Part shown: positions 16,901 to 24,402 of the stretch, piece after piece
Numbering within the stretch: the first letter of the stretch is position 1
How the letters are laid out: each line of letters opens with the position of its first letter
Virus record (IMG/VR): IMGVR_UViG_3300009786_000035
Span: 1 to 36,383 of that record
Direction: 5' to 3' (one strand)
DNA length: 36,383 bases
Source of the DNA: a virus
The notes under the pieces: generated by a model
Told to the model about the DNA's origin: nothing
The model's input: only the letters and a program-made list of their open reading frames with translations
Database searches by the model: none
Position numbers and translations under genes: made by a program

Positions 16901-18502
16901 CACACGGTGGATGTTGCGTTCGACCCTGTGATGACGCAGGCCGACGTGAAGCCCTATCTCACCCTGCTCTCGGACTTCGTTGCGGAGTACATCCCCGACG
17001 AGTTCACCCACATGAGCACGGCCCTGCTGGACGACAACTCGTTTGCTGTCCGCAGCATCACAAAGAAGAACATCGCCGGGACCAAAAAGGCCCCGCTCGA
17101 CTTCGACTCGCTCCCACCCAATATCGTTGCGGCACTGGAGGACGGCTCGTGGGTCAAGGCGTTCGACCCTGACGCACAGGCCATGCCGGTCCACATCGAA
17201 CGTCGGCGTGTAGATTTCAGCCGTATCACCCCAGAGGAAGGTCGCAATCTTGTCAACTCAGCAGAACTGGTCAATCAGTACAGGGAGGGAGTTGTCGGGT
17301 CAGCGGAACGGGCTTACACCCACCACGCTCCCGAGTCGTCGGTCGCCTCTGAAGGGCGAGCCGCCCTTGCAGACGGGGCAACCCGAACCCAGCGAGTCCG
17401 AGTCCCCGCAGGAGGGAAGCCGGGTGGTGTACGAGCCGGGTTCAAGCCTCGGGCCGACGCTTCCCGTGCAGACCTCACAACCGCCACCCGAGCAGAGCGG
17501 GCAGCCCTCTACTTCGTCAACAATGCCACCGACGCAAGCACCGGAGTCCACGAGGCCTTCCACCTCTTCGCCCGCCTCATTGACGACTCCGCAAAGCGTG
17601 AACTCCTTGACGCCTACAATGTCGCCCACAATCTCACAGGACGTAGGGTCAAGCGTTCCTTCGGAGTCATCGAAGAGTGGGTAGCCGAGCAGTTCGAGGG
17701 CTTCGCAGCGGGCGACCTCCCGCCCAACGCCACCTACACGGCGACGTTCAAGTCGTTTGCCGAGTGGGGCCAGAGGAACCCCGGCATCAAGGCGGACGCT
17801 ACGGTGGTGCCTGTCTTCCAGAGGGTGCTGGACTCATGGAGCGACGTACCCGGTGGCTTCTCGTCACTGGACGAACGCCGCATCTGGGAGTCAGCCCGCA
17901 TCGGCCTGCTGAGGGCAGAGGAAGAGGCTCACTCGACGGCCTACTATCGGCGTTCCCCCAACTGGATGGGACGCACCATCAACCACCCGTACCTCGGGAT
18001 GTACCCGGCTAACTACATGTGGGGCAAGGTGCTTCCTGAACTGACCCGCTTCATGTTGAGGCGACCCTTCGGACTCAAGGCTCCGATGGGCGGGATGTTG
18101 ATGTATAACCACGTCCATCGTGCCCTCTCTGAGGAACTGGCTACCAACCCGGACCTGTCGGGCTTCATCGAAGACCACCCGGACACCGTCCGCTTCCTCA
18201 CGATGATGCTCCCCGGCAACCCTGTGGAGATGCCGGTCAACTTGCCCGTGGTGGCCCGCCGAGCCATGGAGCACGACGCTGAGAACCGTGTCCGCCGCAT
18301 GCAGGGCGTGAAGGAGGAACCCTTTGAGTTGGCAGCCAGCGTGGGGGACATGATTTCCTACAGCGTCGGGTTCGCCAACCTGCCTGAGAGGGTAGGAGAC
18401 ATGCTGGGCGAGTTCGCCGGGGACGACGGACCCAACGCCGGGAAGACCCAAGTGGTCGGACGGCTAACCCCCACTCCATCGGCAGCCGAGTTCATCAGGT
18501 AG
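11000..18502 (+). CDS. Giant multidomain virion protein with GNAT-like and HExxH metallopeptidase-like segments
   Basis: 2500 aa, ATG start with TAGACT at the leaderless position. It fills a fifth of the window. Hydrophobic glycine-rich segments near 130-150 and 310-345 could interact with membranes. Residues about 1335-1440 resemble a GNAT acetyltransferase: a YVSLDVNG strand, then VLPSAQGKGLSKGML with the Q1395-x-x-G1398 acetyl-CoA loop. After a low-complexity linker (about 2090-2170) comes HEAFH (H2184, E2185, H2188) with EEWVAE (2225-2230), the pattern of a zinc-dependent gluzincin peptidase. The C-terminal 180 residues are hydrophobic and aromatic (HPYLGMYPANYMWGK). Its place before the scaffold suggests an internal, ejected protein acting in the host or on its envelope. 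The domains are read from motifs only. Confidence 0.6.
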   Translation: MTYDPGYRPFEDEPERQGLNGQYGPSPASPLDSRYGGPDPWEKGLRAYTDLGKPNYGSRPFEGLGKTNVATSLPFAPFDTRGRDQAPTPVGAPQPGLFQAFGQGLTQLAMNTVIPLDMITEHLFGSSTGEDIEKGIANGIGAIGGAFDGILDFMPTFDFLPGGGDIEGTFDALPEDELKRSFDVMIAQNPTARLEYMKQFLDSRGPDIARMYGFSGDMGELAGPSASFSEQLRRIVFGGMTVLGNQTAKAYVNSAMRDIDGTVFNADMGGLPEELQAIRKRVEGGEITREEAIDEISAGQFRWTHDEGPGGMFINLTLDILTDPLIWASFGLGGFAKAGANGAVRMAQIRTAQYLKKNGALEGRMIADLSKKFKLPSEAIIKSQRDDIVKAKYDWAVKYAPTEHAQAIGSLGRTQKTLFKLDHIIQPAAMVANEIDTMFGMFGATHVGRRLSAFRGEKHVEGIARAVGVKRVQRVQNFFGPEKFDEFTAYFGIFSANQSAKMAQKVEVSQLLGADRAVDSTGKRINPVVDAPEHTPTQSARGTINSSMEEALPKEAEQAFLEYMEVFLPHGAQSAEAVASAMKQAKAAMARDLAAATGKTEQAALKFLEGADRREMSFIHAILYGRQVQMFNEAKVQHVAAVQGHLDAAIKKGDAAEVTRLTEELSNVNRLTLVSENMLTRTDAARVLHDINAPGQKGIDAAKDAVDRYDQLDINWGKDTPGGTLTGAELVTTLTAHLDALLKAGGALTDVVSTSKLNPRIAASLDSRYRVGMAPTDVWGITREVDGKIIGVNPFVEALSENTKSLSRGLTWYDRMKQGLAGPISGSRLHAEAKMRMRVIGASEFGMRRADTDALFSAINRESITRQKGARSFGAEELQKIADAAGVKVDDTIQAKYGGRALLHMVLKAYEGELAMMGVTSRSTSRLKSVVGRQPLGDNIIGKISEDLYPRLRFALSPIFLAMEYVEGPFFGILRGIKPGWRYGRDDVSLNSILEYIQPEFTEHGAGIGRAQLAYADSFGAKTVTEASFATKTWNKVMPAKFARNAVRIRGPRWYNVYEMKKLLYVRQAGKEAGLNWKRTMEVEFPEAYRYWQIAADSTDPTKVFIAFMEERGAFNPEARHAVHMFDAMKPDSMGLERIRMGDVAAWQGFETRAALREAIDNGSWTRDQFIAKYTDIGGNRKYAERAWQVADGFTEGEWNAALVDALGKEAAEGAMNFHQWMANAQGVTIEEFLNREYGQVAAKVDKARQVPGVALKQTVRASLEGIGATVHERGSRLHNAVKERSSSYLPESTRKESATTAAITAVEQAKTTGDGAAWKAVDDEGFNAKVQGFLDAEGGKLPGKKKGGGTVKLTKDSGARTYYYYDPATGLRVGYVSLDVNGLVASMEVLPSAQGKGLSKGMLDAVNQKEKGKLEQGFNSPAVSFTEAGKATALKWLREKEVTMGDAGSALTESIDQAQRAVAAGKGRPPGMSPERAGMLSDLIEEREAVYSDMYATMRHALGSSDDNMKAAANWYDEMTTMFLGLVEKMPDSMMDALMKQWDESAASGTLKRADGATTKALKDMTAEEKQVELAARLNIAFSGSQMNTSVLDGMKYVAKMLDEIFEDKSPARLADEAEFRLKESGSKKGARYWDELKDETLSAERRKEILKDSKGEHLYAEFIDEATTDARRKEIVQSKVETRYGFKVVGRRMEDLLRDFGNMDPEKIAQKLSDFNDNLAGRYTRTSSPVSINGVALQPAAMDIWMKRIFGHGDEAYLGYLADDYMRVNKLDPTDANRLIAEEAVIEHQGWGPEARTEGDAPTEMQYEWMLERTNEFKDWLNKEDIPGPNGEWAAHEIQALLWVGEQKRLQYEGTPTFGTLTQTGAQLVTEPQKTRINPNVLELMVEHGDEAGQVMANIQRDINTPLMASIAENTGVVALRTLDGSGTGSTNVVFASKDASMRAAGAMAVALDEPVIRIGNGSTHHTVDVAFDPVMTQADVKPYLTLLSDFVAEYIPDEFTHMSTALLDDNSFAVRSITKKNIAGTKKAPLDFDSLPPNIVAALEDGSWVKAFDPDAQAMPVHIERRRVDFSRITPEEGRNLVNSAELVNQYREGVVGSAERAYTHHAPESSVASEGRAALADGATRTQRVRVPAGGKPGGVRAGFKPRADASRADLTTATRAERAALYFVNNATDASTGVHEAFHLFARLIDDSAKRELLDAYNVAHNLTGRRVKRSFGVIEEWVAEQFEGFAAGDLPPNATYTATFKSFAEWGQRNPGIKADATVVPVFQRVLDSWSDVPGGFSSLDERRIWESARIGLLRAEEEAHSTAYYRRSPNWMGRTINHPYLGMYPANYMWGKVLPELTRFMLRRPFGLKAPMGGMLMYNHVHRALSEELATNPDLSGFIEDHPDTVRFLTMMLPGNPVEMPVNLPVVARRAMEHDAENRVRRMQGVKEEPFELAASVGDMISYSVGFANLPERVGDMLGEFAGDDGPNAGKTQVVGRLTPTPSAAEFIR

Positions 18503-18532
18503 TAGACTCTGACGTAACACCTCACGATGCGG

Positions 18533-18541
18533 TGATACACT
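18533..18541 (+). promoter_or_regulatory. Extended -10 promoter candidate (TGATACACT) for head genes
   Basis: TGA followed by TACACT, matching the element at 1736-1744 except for one base. An inverted TACGTCAG (18509-18516) and a TAGACT (18502-18507) lie upstream. A start near 18548 would give a very short leader before the TTG at 18559. It would drive scaffold and capsid genes up to the terminator at 20166. Confidence 0.4.
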
Positions 18542-18558
18542 AAGAAAGCGAGACCTAC

Positions 18559-19107
18559 TTGGCAGAAGACGAGAGTCAGCAGTCCTCCACCGAAGACAAG
18601 TCCACCGACACCGGCAGTGATGCAGGCGAGTCGCAGGACGAGGGAAGCGGCGAGAGCACTCCTGCGGACATCGAAGCCTACTGGAAGAAGCGACAGTCCA
18701 ACTCCGACAAGGCGAACGCAGCGGCGATGAAAGTCCTACAGGGCCAACTCGACGTAGCACAGGCACCGAAGACCACCGAGAGTGGTTCCACGGACGGGGG
18801 CAGTCAGGCCAACGCACGAGCCGATGCCGCTGAGAGGCGTGCAGACGAGGCGGAAGCGAGGGCCACGGCGAGTGACCTAGCAGCGAAGTACCCCAACGCC
18901 AGCAAGGCAGTGGGACGTGCAGTCGTCGTCATGGGTGAGCCTGAACTGGCAGCCTTGGAGACTACGCTTGACTTCGATGCAACCGCACCTCGTATCACTG
19001 ACAAGAACAATCCCGCCCGCACGACTGGAGAGTCCAGCAAGTCTGTCGAGGACATGAGCCTCGCTGAGTTGCAGGAGCACTTCAAGTCAATCCCCTACGA
19101 AGGGTAG
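18559..19107 (+). CDS. Capsid scaffolding protein
   Basis: 182 aa, TTG start with a weak GCGAG site. The protein is highly acidic and Ser/Glu/Asp/Ala-rich. The first 35 residues are disordered, and a helical, likely coiled-coil stretch (about 85-120, ADAAERRADEAEARATASDL) follows. The C-terminus ends in a short amphipathic helix (SLAELQEHFKSIPYEG) that could touch the capsid protein. Composition, size and position immediately before the capsid gene are typical of phage scaffolds, which guide procapsid assembly and are then removed. The sequence itself is not family-specific. Confidence 0.75.
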   Translation: MAEDESQQSSTEDKSTDTGSDAGESQDEGSGESTPADIEAYWKKRQSNSDKANAAAMKVLQGQLDVAQAPKTTESGSTDGGSQANARADAAERRADEAEARATASDLAAKYPNASKAVGRAVVVMGEPELAALETTLDFDATAPRITDKNNPARTTGESSKSVEDMSLAELQEHFKSIPYEG

Positions 19108-19131
19108 CGGCCAAGCAGAAAGGCCAATCCA

Positions 19132-20112
19132 TTGGCTAACGACACCTCCACCACGAACTTCGGTGGAACGGTGCAAACGCTCATCTCAAAGGGCGTTGCA
19201 GAGAACCTGCGAAACAACCTTATCTGGCTTCAGGAAGGCTCATTCCTGAAGGCGAGCATCGTCGCCGGGACCAATCAGGCCCGCTTCGTTGCCTACGGTG
19301 ACCTCACGATTGATGCCTCTGCGGTGTCGGTCGAGGGAGTGGCTAACTCCCCCGAAGAGTTCGCCATCGGCTACCAGACCCTGACGGTCGCCCAGCGGAT
19401 GCGTTCCATCCGTCTGACCGATGTGGTCATGGATGAGAGTCCCCACGCACTGATGACCGAAGCCGCCGAACGCATCGCGTTCAACGCCTCGGCTGTCGCA
19501 GACTTCGTGACGGCAACTGCTGCCGAAGCCATCACCGCCACCTCGTGGGCGGACGCTGTCGCTAACCGTGCCGCTCTGACCACGGGCGGCGTCCTGAATG
19601 GCGATGAGGTCAAGCGTGTGGTCGCTGAGATGAAGTCCAACAACATCCCAACTTTTGCGGATGGCTCCTACCACGCCATCGTGTCACCTCTGGCGGTCTA
19701 CGACCTCCAGTCCGATACGGCGGTCGGTGGCTGGATCGAGGTCTCGAAGTACGCTGCCTCGGGCAACCTCCTAACGGGCGAGATTGGCAAGTATGCCGGT
19801 GTTCGCTTCATGGAGAGCAACCTCGGCACCCAGCCCGACTCCACGGGTGGTGTTGCGGATGCCTTCCCCGTCTACCGGACCTATTTCTTCGGTCCTGATT
19901 GGTTCGCCTTCGGTGACCTCCAGAGCATCCAGTCCTACCTCGTCACCCCCGGTGGTGACCATGATGACCCTGCTGCTCAGGCGGCTCTGGTCGCTTGGAA
20001 GGGCATGTACGGCATCGAAATCCTCGGTGACAGTGCAGAGGCTTCATATGGCACCGTGAGCGGCGGCACCAAGTACCGCGTCCTCGAAACCATCGGCACG
20101 CTTACCTACTAG
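19132..20112 (+). CDS. Major capsid protein, N4-gp56-like (HK97 fold)
   Basis: 326 aa, TTG start at 19132 with AAAGG eight bases upstream. The arrangement is that of N4-gp56/P22-type coat proteins: an N-terminal arm, a helical 'spine' region near 100-140 (MTEAAERIAFNASAVADFVT), YHAIVSPLAVYDLQSD near 180-195, and IGKYAGVRFMESN near 218-230. This is the HK97-like fold that builds the icosahedral shell. It follows the scaffold gene by 24 nt, and the unit is closed by a strong terminator after the stop. Confidence 0.85.
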   Translation: MANDTSTTNFGGTVQTLISKGVAENLRNNLIWLQEGSFLKASIVAGTNQARFVAYGDLTIDASAVSVEGVANSPEEFAIGYQTLTVAQRMRSIRLTDVVMDESPHALMTEAAERIAFNASAVADFVTATAAEAITATSWADAVANRAALTTGGVLNGDEVKRVVAEMKSNNIPTFADGSYHAIVSPLAVYDLQSDTAVGGWIEVSKYAASGNLLTGEIGKYAGVRFMESNLGTQPDSTGGVADAFPVYRTYFFGPDWFAFGDLQSIQSYLVTPGGDHDDPAAQAALVAWKGMYGIEILGDSAEASYGTVSGGTKYRVLETIGTLTY

Positions 20113-20118
20113 ACCTCA

Positions 20119-20150
20119 GGGGTTGGTAACCCTTAGGGAGTCAGTCTCCC
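20119..20150 (+). other. Two tandem hairpins after the capsid gene
   Basis: GGGTT-GGT-AACCC (20120-20132) and GGGAG-TCAGT-CTCCC (20136-20150) lie in a row just after the capsid stop and before the terminator. They may protect the 3' end of the abundant capsid mRNA from exonucleases. Each stem is only 5 bp, so their effect is uncertain. Confidence 0.45.
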
Positions 20151-20165
20151 GCGATCAAGCGAGGT

Positions 20166-20193
20166 GGCCCCGGCAAAAGCCGGGGCTTCTTCA
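20166..20193 (+). terminator. Rho-independent terminator after the capsid gene
   Basis: The stem GCCCCGGC (20167-20174) pairs with GCCGGGGC (20179-20186) around an AAAA loop, extendable by one G-T pair, and is followed by TTCTTC. It separates the head module from the tail module. Confidence 0.85.
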
Positions 20194-20195
20194 TG

Positions 20196-20201
20196 TAGAA
20201 T
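20196..20201 (+). promoter_or_regulatory. Leaderless-type -10 element (TAGAAT) for the connector gene
   Basis: TAGAAT lies six bases before the ATG at 20208 and directly after the capsid terminator. No Shine-Dalgarno site is present. The context is almost the same as at 30749-30754 (GTAGAATG). Confidence 0.5.
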
Positions 20202-20207
20202 GACCTC

Positions 20208-20849
20208 ATGGCCTATACGCAACCCACGCTTGTCCAACTGCGGGACTCCATCGAGTCGAAACTGCGGGACACCGCCAACGAAGCCTTCTCGGCTGCGGAG
20301 GTGGACGCTCTCTTGAACGAGGGCATCGTGGAGGTCAATCGGCTCTACCCCCTCATGGTCATCGAGGACGTGGATGTCGTAGACACCGACGAGGATGGTA
20401 ACATCGACCGGGAGTACACAGTTGCGTCAACAGAAGTGTCTCGTGCTGAGGTTTGGCGGGAGTCCGCCTTCCGCTCAGTCATCCCTCAGATGGACGGCGA
20501 GGCTGACTCAGGCTGGGACTTGTGGGGCACGACTTTCACCGTCCCGAACTTCGTTTCGCTCGATGAAGACCTAGACACCGTTCGCCTCTACGGCTATCAG
20601 GACCGTGACGTGCTGGACGATGACGCTGACGTGCTGGAGTCCGACGCTGAGGCCGAGTACGCCATCCGCTCCTACGCCGTGCTGATGGGCTACCAGCGGC
20701 TTCAGAACGACCGCAGCCTGTACCAGCAATGGCTCAAGGCCCCCGGCAACAACGAGATGTCCCCGAACCAGTTGGACTCCATGGTCAACACCTACATCGC
20801 ACAGTGGGAGCGGCTGCGAGGGCACCTCCGTCGCATGCGGCGAGCCTAG
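20208..20849 (+). CDS. Head-tail connector (adaptor) protein
   Basis: 213 aa, ATG start with no Shine-Dalgarno and TAGAAT at the leaderless position. The N-terminus (LVQLRDSIESKLRDTANEAF and AEVDALLNEGIVEVNRLYPL) has the helix pattern of gp6/gp4-type adaptors that ring the portal. A middle acidic beta region (55-140) is followed by a helical C-terminus ending in a basic patch (LRGHLRRMRRA) that could contact DNA. It is the first gene after the capsid terminator, as expected for a connector. The next gene overlaps its stop (TAGTG). Confidence 0.65.
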   Translation: MAYTQPTLVQLRDSIESKLRDTANEAFSAAEVDALLNEGIVEVNRLYPLMVIEDVDVVDTDEDGNIDREYTVASTEVSRAEVWRESAFRSVIPQMDGEADSGWDLWGTTFTVPNFVSLDEDLDTVRLYGYQDRDVLDDDADVLESDAEAEYAIRSYAVLMGYQRLQNDRSLYQQWLKAPGNNEMSPNQLDSMVNTYIAQWERLRGHLRRMRRA

Positions 20850-21757
20850 TGGACCTCGCCCGCCCTATCACGTTCCGCACGGTCGATGTCAACAGTATCC
20901 TGACCCTCGCCCCGGAGCAGGCCATGTCCGGGTATCTGGTCAACGATGTCCGCTGGCTGGACGTGGAGGGTTGGGGCTACAAAGAGAAGCGGTCGCAGGG
21001 CGACGGCTACGATGCCTCACGGGTTTACCTCGGCATCAGGCGGCTCCAACTGCGGGGCACCATCTACGCACGCACGGCTCCCGAACTGCACGACAAGGTC
21101 CGCACGCTGCGGGCACTGTTCACGCCGACCCTGTGCTACAACGAAGACCCCAGCGTCTTCGGGTTCCTGCCCCTGACGTTCGACATCCCCACTGAGGACA
21201 CGGCCACATGGGCGACAGGCTACATCCCCGCCAAGTTGCTGTGTAGGCCCGTTGACCAGCCGGGAGGCATGTTCATCCGTGAAGAGGCCTTCGGTAAAAC
21301 CACAGGGGGCTTCAGTGCGGTGTTCGACGTGACCCTAGAGGCCGTGGACCCCCGCATCTACCTCCAGACGACCACGGACATCGCTGCGACCACCACGACC
21401 GCCTCCAGTAGCGTCACCAACGACGGCAACTACCCGGCTCCCTTGCAGGCCCTGCTCGCCCTGACGGCAGCCGACGATACGGGTTCCCGCTCCCTCACCT
21501 TCACTGGCATGGGGACCGTGATGACGGTCACCATCCCGGCCTCGGCCAACGACCGTCAGGTGAACGTAGACTCGGAGAAGAAGGTCTGCACGCTGGTAGA
21601 CAACGGTATCGAGACTCTACGAATGGACCTCATCTCGTTTGCGGCTGGCTTCACATGGCCCCTCGTTCAGCCCGGTGCCAACTCGTACGACTGGACGACG
21701 GTCGGCGGTGCCCCTTCGACGGGGGCGAAGTTCTGGTTCTATGAGACTTTCGCCTAA
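20849..21757 (+). CDS. Distal tail (Dit)-like protein
   Basis: 302 aa from the GTG at 20849, which overlaps the connector stop (TAGTG). The open frame extends further upstream but that part overlaps the connector gene. The pattern fits the Sipho_tail/Dit family: an N-terminal beta domain with DGYDASRVYLGIRRLQLRGT, a helix TAPELHDKVRTLRALF, then VTLEAVDPRIY near residue 160 before a second beta domain. Dit proteins form the hexameric ring at the tail tip that carries the hub and fibres. No tail-tube, tail-terminator or tape-measure gene lies between this gene and the capsid, which is unusual for a Dit. The C-terminal galectin-like half is not diagnostic. Confidence 0.55.
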   Translation: MDLARPITFRTVDVNSILTLAPEQAMSGYLVNDVRWLDVEGWGYKEKRSQGDGYDASRVYLGIRRLQLRGTIYARTAPELHDKVRTLRALFTPTLCYNEDPSVFGFLPLTFDIPTEDTATWATGYIPAKLLCRPVDQPGGMFIREEAFGKTTGGFSAVFDVTLEAVDPRIYLQTTTDIAATTTTASSSVTNDGNYPAPLQALLALTAADDTGSRSLTFTGMGTVMTVTIPASANDRQVNVDSEKKVCTLVDNGIETLRMDLISFAAGFTWPLVQPGANSYDWTTVGGAPSTGAKFWFYETFA

Positions 21758-21760
21758 GCC

Positions 21761-21817
21761 GTGAAAGACACCGACCTCGCTTCGTTGGCCCTGAACCATC
21801 GTGGGGTCGAAGCCTAA
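21761..21817 (+). CDS. Possible 18-codon coupling ORF
   Basis: GTG at 21761 opens an 18-residue frame (MKDTDLASLALNHRGVEA) whose TAA overlaps the ATG of the next gene (TAATG). It fills the 60-nt gap between two tail genes. It may serve only to carry ribosomes to the next start. There is no protein-level evidence, and it may be chance. Confidence 0.25.
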   Translation: MKDTDLASLALNHRGVEA

Positions 21818-24402
21818 TGAGCACCAAGCAACTCACCCTCGTCGCGGACAACACCTCACGTAAGAAGTTCAACGGCACCGATCACAAGGGCCGTGGAACC
21901 AACGACCGCCTGCTCATCGGCAAGGTCAAGATCGAAGGTGTCTGGTGGCGTATTCGGTCCTTCGTCAAGTGGACTACGGACGACACCCTGTGGGATGGCG
22001 TGGAGGTCATCACCTCTGCCACCCTGACGCTGACGGTCGCCTCCAACGCGGGTGACACTGAACTCGCACCTCCCTCGGGCGGACGCTTCACGGCCAAGCG
22101 GCTAAAGAAGTCGTTTAGCGAGGGAGGCAGCGGCGACTGGACGACAGGCAGCAAGGAATGGCCTCCTGCCAACAACCTCGTCAAGCGGACGGGCACGGGC
22201 GGGGCCACCCCCGGCACGACCATCACCATCGACGTGATGAAGTTCATCCAGTTGTGGGCACCCAGACGCATCTCGTTCCAATACGCCACGGGCAAGCCGG
22301 TCAACGGCAAGGGCCTCGCCAACTACGGCCTGATGCTCAAGGGCCGCAGCGAGACCTCGTCAGCGGACGCCACTGAGGTCTGGTCGCAGGAACACGGCAC
22401 TGCCAGTGAACGGCCCACCCTCGACATCGTCTACGAACAGGTCAACACCGCACCGACCGCAGCCATCGTGGCCCCAAGTGGCAACGTAACTGCTGACTTC
22501 GACGTGGACGGCACGTTCACCGACATCAATACCTCCGACTACATGTCTCAGGTTCGGGTCCAGATCGAGAAGGACTCGGTCGGGAACTGGAACACGCCGA
22601 TGGTCAACCGCCTCTTCAGCCGCGAGGTCTCCATCGTGGACGACCAGTGGCACGTTGAGGACGGCGACTTCGACAAGTCGATGCTCCGCAAGGGCGTCCT
22701 CTACAAGATGCGGGTCAAGGTCTGGGACAAGCACGCCAAGGCCTCAGCGTGGACCGCTGACAAGACGTTCACCATCACCTCCGACGCTCCGACCGTCACC
22801 TCTGAGGACTTCGGCAGCATCGCTGTCATGGACGGGGTCATGCTGGGCGGGGCCTTCACGACCGACTCCCTCACCTCGGCCCTCATCGTGGACGTGCAGG
22901 TACACATCAGTGGCGGTGCCCTCCAGTGGTCAGCCTCCTATCCAATCACTCAGGGTGAGAAGGACTCTGACGTGGTGGCAGTCGAGTACGGAGGTCCATC
23001 TCTTGCAGCAGGGTCGTACACGTACCGCATCAGGGTTACGGACAAACTACTGGGTCAATCAACGTGGGATGAGGGCACGTTCGTTCTCACGGCTGCGGAG
23101 CCAGATGACGACGCAGACCTCACCAACATCACCGGCTACAACCCCATCACCCCCGTCACCCGCATCGTTCTCTACAGCCTCGACACCGCCAACCGGGGGC
23201 CGAAGGATGTCGTAGGCATCATCGAGGACGCCGCCAACATCGGGGTTTCGTGGTACGCCAACGCACCCGGCCAGTTGTACTTCACGCTCCCGGTCACGCA
23301 CCCCCAGATTGGGGTGGCCGAACCTCTGGTCACGCACTATCAGGTGCAGCAGTTCCGACGTGGCCGTTGGAAGATGCTGGCAGCGGGCCTGCTCTACGAC
23401 TTCGACGCACGAGAGAACGACGCCATCTTCTTTGGGATGGACTACCTCGGCCTGCTCTCGTGGAGCATCGAAGCAGCCAAGCAGCCCAGCAACAACCACA
23501 AGAAGAAGATGGGCACCAAGGTGAGCAGCCTCAGCGGCTCCCGCTACTTCAAGAAGACCATCAAGTACATCATCAAGGACCAGTTGCGACGTGCTCGGTA
23601 TCAGGACAGCAACAGCCCGGTCAAGTTCATCAGCCACAGCCTCGGCATCATCGGGGACTTCTCGACCAAGGTGACCATCTACGCCTCGTACGCCCAGCGG
23701 CTCGACTTCATCCGTGGCCTCATCGACAGCCACAAGGGTGCCATCGCTACCGGTGGTGGTGAGCGGCGTAGCAGGTTGCGTGTGAGATACCGGAAGGACA
23801 AGCATCAGTGGGTGTTCGATGCTCTCGACGCCGTGGGTTCAGACCGAGACAACATCCGGCTCATGTATGGCAGCGTGCTTCAGGGCTACAACGTCATCGC
23901 CATGGGTGAATACGCCAACCTGATTTACGGGTCAGGTCACGAGCCGAACAAACTCAAGCCCCACTTCGCCAAGGCCTCGGCTCCGGGCGTATCGCAGTCC
24001 GACTGGGGCAGCATCGGGTCCGCCCGCTTCTGGCCCAACATCACCGACAACCAAGACCTGAACCGCCGCAGCCGTGCGGAGGCCATCAAGGCGAGCCGCA
24101 TCGGCAAGAAGGTGGCCCTCGGTATCCGGGTCCACGGGCTGGGCATCTGGGACGGCTACGAAATCCTTGACAACTTGCCCATCGACATTGACGACGGTGC
24201 GGTGGACACAGGCAACTACGGCTCCGGGTACTGGACTATCTGGGGTGGAGAGTACCGAGTCTTCCCTGATGGACACGATGAGACTACGCTTATCGTCCGC
24301 CCCAAGGGCGATGGAGCCTCTATCGATACCGACCTAATCAACACAGACCCCATTCATGCTCAGGCCGAGTGGAAGTGGGGGGCAGGAGTACCTAGTGGCT
24401 AA
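21817..24402 (+). CDS. Tail-tip hub protein with N-terminal DNRLRE-type domain
   Basis: 861 aa, ATG start at 21817. Residues 1-208 form a beta-rich DNRLRE-type (carbohydrate-binding-like) domain ending RPTLDIVYE, paralogous to the N-terminus of the fibre at 26576. Two FN3-like domains follow (about 210-320 and 325-425). The C-terminal half (about 440-860) matches the hub/tail-associated fold common in actinophages: FTLPVTHPQ, LVTHYQVQQFRRGRWKMLAAGL, then FFGMDYLGLLSW. It probably trimerises below the Dit ring and opens the channel to the cell. No peptidase motif was seen, so lytic activity is not claimed. The next gene starts 8 bp inside its end. Confidence 0.65.
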   Translation: MSTKQLTLVADNTSRKKFNGTDHKGRGTNDRLLIGKVKIEGVWWRIRSFVKWTTDDTLWDGVEVITSATLTLTVASNAGDTELAPPSGGRFTAKRLKKSFSEGGSGDWTTGSKEWPPANNLVKRTGTGGATPGTTITIDVMKFIQLWAPRRISFQYATGKPVNGKGLANYGLMLKGRSETSSADATEVWSQEHGTASERPTLDIVYEQVNTAPTAAIVAPSGNVTADFDVDGTFTDINTSDYMSQVRVQIEKDSVGNWNTPMVNRLFSREVSIVDDQWHVEDGDFDKSMLRKGVLYKMRVKVWDKHAKASAWTADKTFTITSDAPTVTSEDFGSIAVMDGVMLGGAFTTDSLTSALIVDVQVHISGGALQWSASYPITQGEKDSDVVAVEYGGPSLAAGSYTYRIRVTDKLLGQSTWDEGTFVLTAAEPDDDADLTNITGYNPITPVTRIVLYSLDTANRGPKDVVGIIEDAANIGVSWYANAPGQLYFTLPVTHPQIGVAEPLVTHYQVQQFRRGRWKMLAAGLLYDFDARENDAIFFGMDYLGLLSWSIEAAKQPSNNHKKKMGTKVSSLSGSRYFKKTIKYIIKDQLRRARYQDSNSPVKFISHSLGIIGDFSTKVTIYASYAQRLDFIRGLIDSHKGAIATGGGERRSRLRVRYRKDKHQWVFDALDAVGSDRDNIRLMYGSVLQGYNVIAMGEYANLIYGSGHEPNKLKPHFAKASAPGVSQSDWGSIGSARFWPNITDNQDLNRRSRAEAIKASRIGKKVALGIRVHGLGIWDGYEILDNLPIDIDDGAVDTGNYGSGYWTIWGGEYRVFPDGHDETTLIVRPKGDGASIDTDLINTDPIHAQAEWKWGAGVPSG

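Noticed and set aside
20729-20848. Longer N-terminus for the Dit-like gene
   Set aside because: The extension overlaps the connector gene and reads as random sequence; GTG at 20849 gives the TAGTG overlap seen at other gene junctions.
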